This document shows positions 7,344-9,563 of a stretch of DNA of 9,563 nt, one piece after another (positions within the stretch are counted from its first letter, which is position 1; every line of letters starts with the position of its first letter). The stretch comes from Fidelibacterota bacterium (GTDB lineage: Bacteria > Fidelibacterota > Marinisomatia > SCGC-AAA003-L08 > D37C17). Both the position numbers and the translations under genes were made by a program. Location: assembly GCA_002705605.1 (NCBI GenBank), contig PAJD01000006.1:176749-186311 (forward strand), written 5' to 3'. The notes below the pieces were generated by a model. The model saw only the letters and a list, made by a program, of their open reading frames with translations. It was not told the DNA's origin and did no database searches.

Positions 7344-7723
7344 TCTGTTTTTGAATGCCAATAAGATAAAGTAATAAGAATAAATTGAATTGGAAGTCTT
7401 ATCCAAGAAGCTGCAAAAGAAGAAATTCCGATTAATTCTTGAGGTTTTTGATTAAAAGCTAGATAGATATTTGCTGGATATACAGCAATCAATAGAAGTA
7501 TTATTCCATATGAGGCAATTTGTCTTGATTTAGGAAACAATAATAGTAAACCTAATAATACCTCAAAAAAACCACTTATGTAAACTAGTTCTATCCCAAT
7601 AAATTCTAGATATGGTGGTATTATATGCAAGAACCAATTTGGATCAGTAAAATGTTTTATGCCAACATTAATATAAAAATATACCATCCCATAAATGGAA
7701 ATATTTTTAATAATACGAATCAT
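7340..7723 (-). CDS. DoxX-family membrane protein
   Basis: Small integral membrane protein of 127 residues with four predicted helices (about 6-22, 41-63, 67-89 and 107-122), the DoxX layout. Recognisable family segments are GIKHFTDPNWF (21-31) and IPPYL (35-39) after helix 1, SGFFEVLLG (50-58) in helix 2, YPANIY (82-87) at the end of helix 3, and RLPIQ (109-113) in helix 4. DoxX proteins are often linked to redox or quinone-related functions, but the role of this subgroup is not known. The start codon overlaps the stop of the upstream minus-strand gene as ATGA, indicating an operon. Its own stop codon overlaps that of the convergent Trp-rich gene within TTAA at 7340-7343. No terminator hairpin is evident between the converging genes. 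Confidence 0.85.
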   Translation of the reverse strand: MIRIIKNISIYGMVYFYINVGIKHFTDPNWFLHIIPPYLEFIGIELVYISGFFEVLLGLLLLFPKSRQIASYGIILLLIAVYPANIYLAFNQKPQELIGISSFAASWIRLPIQFILITLSYWHSKTD

Positions 7724-8436
7724 TTAGATTTTTTAGTTAAAAAATATAGTAAAGCAAAGTGTATTAGAGCAAAAATATTAAGTAGTATTATATGCATAGG
7801 GTATTGTCCCATTACTAGTGGATTATCAGCAATAGGCGGTTCCATTGTATAGAAATAGTTTGCTTCACCACCAATGAAATAATTTATAATATGGATTATT
7901 ATTAATATTGGTTGAGTATAGAGAAATACTTTAAGCCAAGAGTATATTCTTGGTCGATATCCTAGTATCATGTAGAAATAAATTGCAGAAAATAATATTC
8001 CACCATGAGAAATATAATACTCATAGTAAATTAAACCTTCTGTACCCGTAGTATAAACAGGGGTTAGAATTGAATAGAAAGCTCCTACACTAAAATAAAA
8101 TAAAAATTCAAATATCCATTGTTTATAGACACTCTTTATTTTTGTATTTTCTAATAAAGGAAGAAGTCCTGACATTATTGATGATAAGCTGCACATCTGG
8201 AGAGGCAAACTCCATTGCATATCCCAAATACCCATTTGATATTGATACCATTGTACCCATATTGCACGAAATAGCAATAGAACACCTATAAATGTATTAA
8301 AAACTCTTATTTTATTATTTTTAAGTAAAATATTTGAGTAGAATAGTAACAATGATATGATAAGAATAGTTAGAATGGTATTTATCCACCATTCATTTGA
8401 AAATAATGTGATTGCGTAATATCTGTTTTCTAACAT
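7720..8436 (-). CDS. YwaF/TIGR02206-family integral membrane protein
   Basis: Multi-pass inner-membrane protein of 238 residues, resembling the YwaF (TIGR02206, TP0381-like) family, whose biochemical role is not established. About seven hydrophobic helices are visible (near 17-36, 46-64, 78-96, 108-126, 146-160, 168-188 and 213-233). Conserved-looking polar motifs lie in or beside them: SLPLQMC (76-82), LTP (124-126), YYISHG (140-145), a NYF...GGEANYFY stretch (185-196), PIADNPL (201-207) and QYPMHI (211-216). The C-terminus is basic (KKSK), consistent with a cytoplasmic end. No Shine-Dalgarno sequence is evident before the ATG at 8436. The gene is first in a two-gene minus-strand operon with the DoxX gene, sharing ATGA. 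It is divergent from the DUF1643 gene across 46 bp. Confidence 0.83.
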   Translation of the reverse strand: MLENRYYAITLFSNEWWINTILTILIISLLLFYSNILLKNNKIRVFNTFIGVLLLFRAIWVQWYQYQMGIWDMQWSLPLQMCSLSSIMSGLLPLLENTKIKSVYKQWIFEFLFYFSVGAFYSILTPVYTTGTEGLIYYEYYISHGGILFSAIYFYMILGYRPRIYSWLKVFLYTQPILIIIHIINYFIGGEANYFYTMEPPIADNPLVMGQYPMHIILLNIFALIHFALLYFLTKKSK

Positions 8437-8482
8437 ACGTATAAATTTATTAATTTATTCTTAAAGATATAAGGATATTATA
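8437..8482. promoter_or_regulatory. Divergent intergenic region
   Basis: These 46 bases between the YwaF-type gene (minus) and the DUF1643 gene (plus) must hold or adjoin promoters for both directions. It is nearly pure A/T except near 8438-8439 and the AAGGA at 8471-8475, which is a good ribosome binding site 7 bases before ATG 8483. TATAAA at 8440-8445 could be a -10 element for the plus strand. No paired -35 or operator repeat can be named with confidence. Confidence 0.4.
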
Positions 8483-8962
8483 ATGGAATTAAAATTATTT
8501 GATAATGGTGCAGATTTTTCAGATTGTAGAAAATATAGGTATACATTATGGCGTACATGGAATATAGATAAGCCTAAAATAATGTTTCTTGGATTGAATC
8601 CATCAACAGCTGATGAAATTAAAAATGATCCTACCGTAACTAGATGTATTAAATATGCACAAAGATGGGGTTATGGTGGTATGTATATGATGAATATATT
8701 TGCATTTAGAACAACATATCCTATTGAGTTGAAAAAAGCTAAAGATCCTATTGGAACTGATAATGATAAATGGATAAAAAATGTATCAAAGAAAGTTGAT
8801 TTGTGTGTAGGTGCTTGGGGAAATGATGGTAAATATTTAGAAAGATCAAAAAAAATAAAGGGTATGATTAAAAATTTATACTGTTTAAAAATAAATAGTT
8901 CTGGTGAACCTGCTCATCCTCTATATCTAAAATCAAGTTTAAAACCATGCAGGTTTATTTAA
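8483..8962 (+). CDS. DUF1643 domain protein
   Basis: Soluble protein of 159 residues consisting of one DUF1643 domain; its function is unknown. Family features seen in order are RYTLWRTW (19-26), LNPSTAD (38-44), DPTVTRC (49-55), RWGYGG (61-66), NIFAFRTT (71-78), DPIGTDND (88-95), GAWG (110-113) and a C-terminal EPAHPLY (133-139 or close). The density of conserved Asn, Asp, Arg and Trp residues suggests a nucleotide- or nucleic-acid-related fold, but that is inference. The start has AAGGA 7 bases upstream. The domain fills the whole protein, so the gene appears complete. It stands divergent to the YwaF/DoxX pair and 37 bp before the exported-protein gene. No signal peptide or membrane helix is seen. 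Confidence 0.87.
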   Translation: MELKLFDNGADFSDCRKYRYTLWRTWNIDKPKIMFLGLNPSTADEIKNDPTVTRCIKYAQRWGYGGMYMMNIFAFRTTYPIELKKAKDPIGTDNDKWIKNVSKKVDLCVGAWGNDGKYLERSKKIKGMIKNLYCLKINSSGEPAHPLYLKSSLKPCRFI

Positions 8963-8999
8963 AATTTAAATTTTTGTTATATAAAGTGTAAATTATATC

Positions 9000-9560
9000 A
9001 TGAAAAAAATATTTTTAATTTTCTTTTTAACGTTTTGTTATAGTCAAACAAATATAACTACTCCATTTGGATCAACTGGTTTTGGTATTTGGATGACAAC
9101 AGAACAAGCATTTAAGGAGGATGTAAATACAACGTCTTTAATTTTTGATTTACACTTACCATTTGGTCTTGAAATGTTATTTGGAAAATCTTTTTTATCA
9201 AATGCTGATTATTCTTTTAACCAGTTTGGCCTTGCTTATGATGTTAAAGTTTTTGATTGGGGATTTAAAGTCTTTGAAAAAAGATATGATGCGGATGATT
9301 TTGATTTTATAGAAAATTTTGAGAAACAAGAGACAGGCATTGAATTATATAGACGTGGAAGAAAATTAAATTCTTTTTTCCGTTATTCAAAAAATAATTA
9401 TAATAATATTTTAAATCCATATGATGATTATTTCTCAATTGGCGGAGTTGGTAGAATGACAAGGCTTTATACTTTTGGCTTTGCTATTAAATCTCCAATG
9501 GAAAAATTATTGCATATGAGATATTCATCTCTTGAACTTACTTTGGGAACCTCTTTTTAG
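9000..9560 (+). CDS. Exported protein of unknown function, outer-membrane-like
   Basis: I do not recognise the family. The 186 residues begin with a clear signal peptide: MKK, a hydrophobic core (IFLIFFLTF), then CYSQ, with likely cleavage around residues 14-16. No lipobox is evident, because LTFC lacks the small residues before Cys. The mature part is rich in aromatic residues and glycine. It has alternating hydrophobic/polar strands (for example SLELTLGTSF at the end) and a terminal Phe, as in many outer-membrane beta-barrel proteins. The size would allow a small barrel of about eight strands. The start at 9000 gives the signal peptide directly; no strong Shine-Dalgarno sequence precedes it. 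The stop is 3 bases before the window edge, so downstream partners cannot be seen. A periplasmic beta-rich protein is the alternative. Confidence 0.7.
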   Translation: MKKIFLIFFLTFCYSQTNITTPFGSTGFGIWMTTEQAFKEDVNTTSLIFDLHLPFGLEMLFGKSFLSNADYSFNQFGLAYDVKVFDWGFKVFEKRYDADDFDFIENFEKQETGIELYRRGRKLNSFFRYSKNNYNNILNPYDDYFSIGGVGRMTRLYTFGFAIKSPMEKLLHMRYSSLELTLGTSF

Positions 9561-9563
9561 ATT

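Noticed and set aside
7625..7852. 75-residue plus-strand frame across the DoxX/YwaF junction
   Set aside because: It overlaps the ends of two well-supported minus-strand membrane protein genes and has no family features.

Overview
The window is a compact, AT-rich stretch of bacterial chromosome (by eye roughly 30% G+C) with very short intergenic gaps and several 4-11 bp gene overlaps. It looks like housekeeping DNA from a free-living, streamlined bacterium. A 2-oxo-acid dehydrogenase E1 with fused alpha and beta parts, a signal peptide ending in a 'YSQ'-like site, and low G+C would fit the Bacteroidota/FCB group or a marine relative such as Marinimicrobia (SAR406). That placement is an inference from gene style, not a measured result.

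Left region (1-4053, + strand): a lipoate-dependent 2-oxo-acid dehydrogenase operon. It starts inside a fused E1 alpha/beta gene cut by the window edge. The E2 lipoyl acyltransferase follows 13 bp later, and then lipA (lipoyl synthase), which overlaps E2 by ATGA. LipA completes the lipoyl cofactor that is carried on Lys43 of E2, so the last gene supplies the cofactor of the gene before it. The shared E3 (lipoamide dehydrogenase) and lipB are not in the window.

Middle region (4054-6551, + strand): after a 65 bp gap with a possible promoter comes a complete lon protease gene. Eight bases beyond its stop is a tRNA-Val(UAC), closed by a strong intrinsic terminator.

Right region (6552-9563): small, poorly characterised but mostly family-assignable genes. 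A YgjP-type (DUF45) zinc metallopeptidase with a TTG start overlaps a 69-residue Trp-rich protein of the TIGR02450 type. They converge, with a 4 bp overlap, on a minus-strand pair: a DoxX-family membrane protein and, upstream of it, a YwaF/TIGR02206 multi-pass membrane protein. A 46 bp divergent gap separates that pair from a DUF1643 gene, which is followed by an exported 186-residue protein with outer-membrane-like features and no recognised family.

No stretch over 300 bases lacks a gene. I found no mobile element, CRISPR array, phage module, defence island or clear biosynthetic cluster, and nothing that makes a convincing case for an undescribed system. The items most worth a second look are the lon/tRNA junction, the YgjP/Trp-rich pair, the YwaF/DoxX pair and the orphan exported protein.
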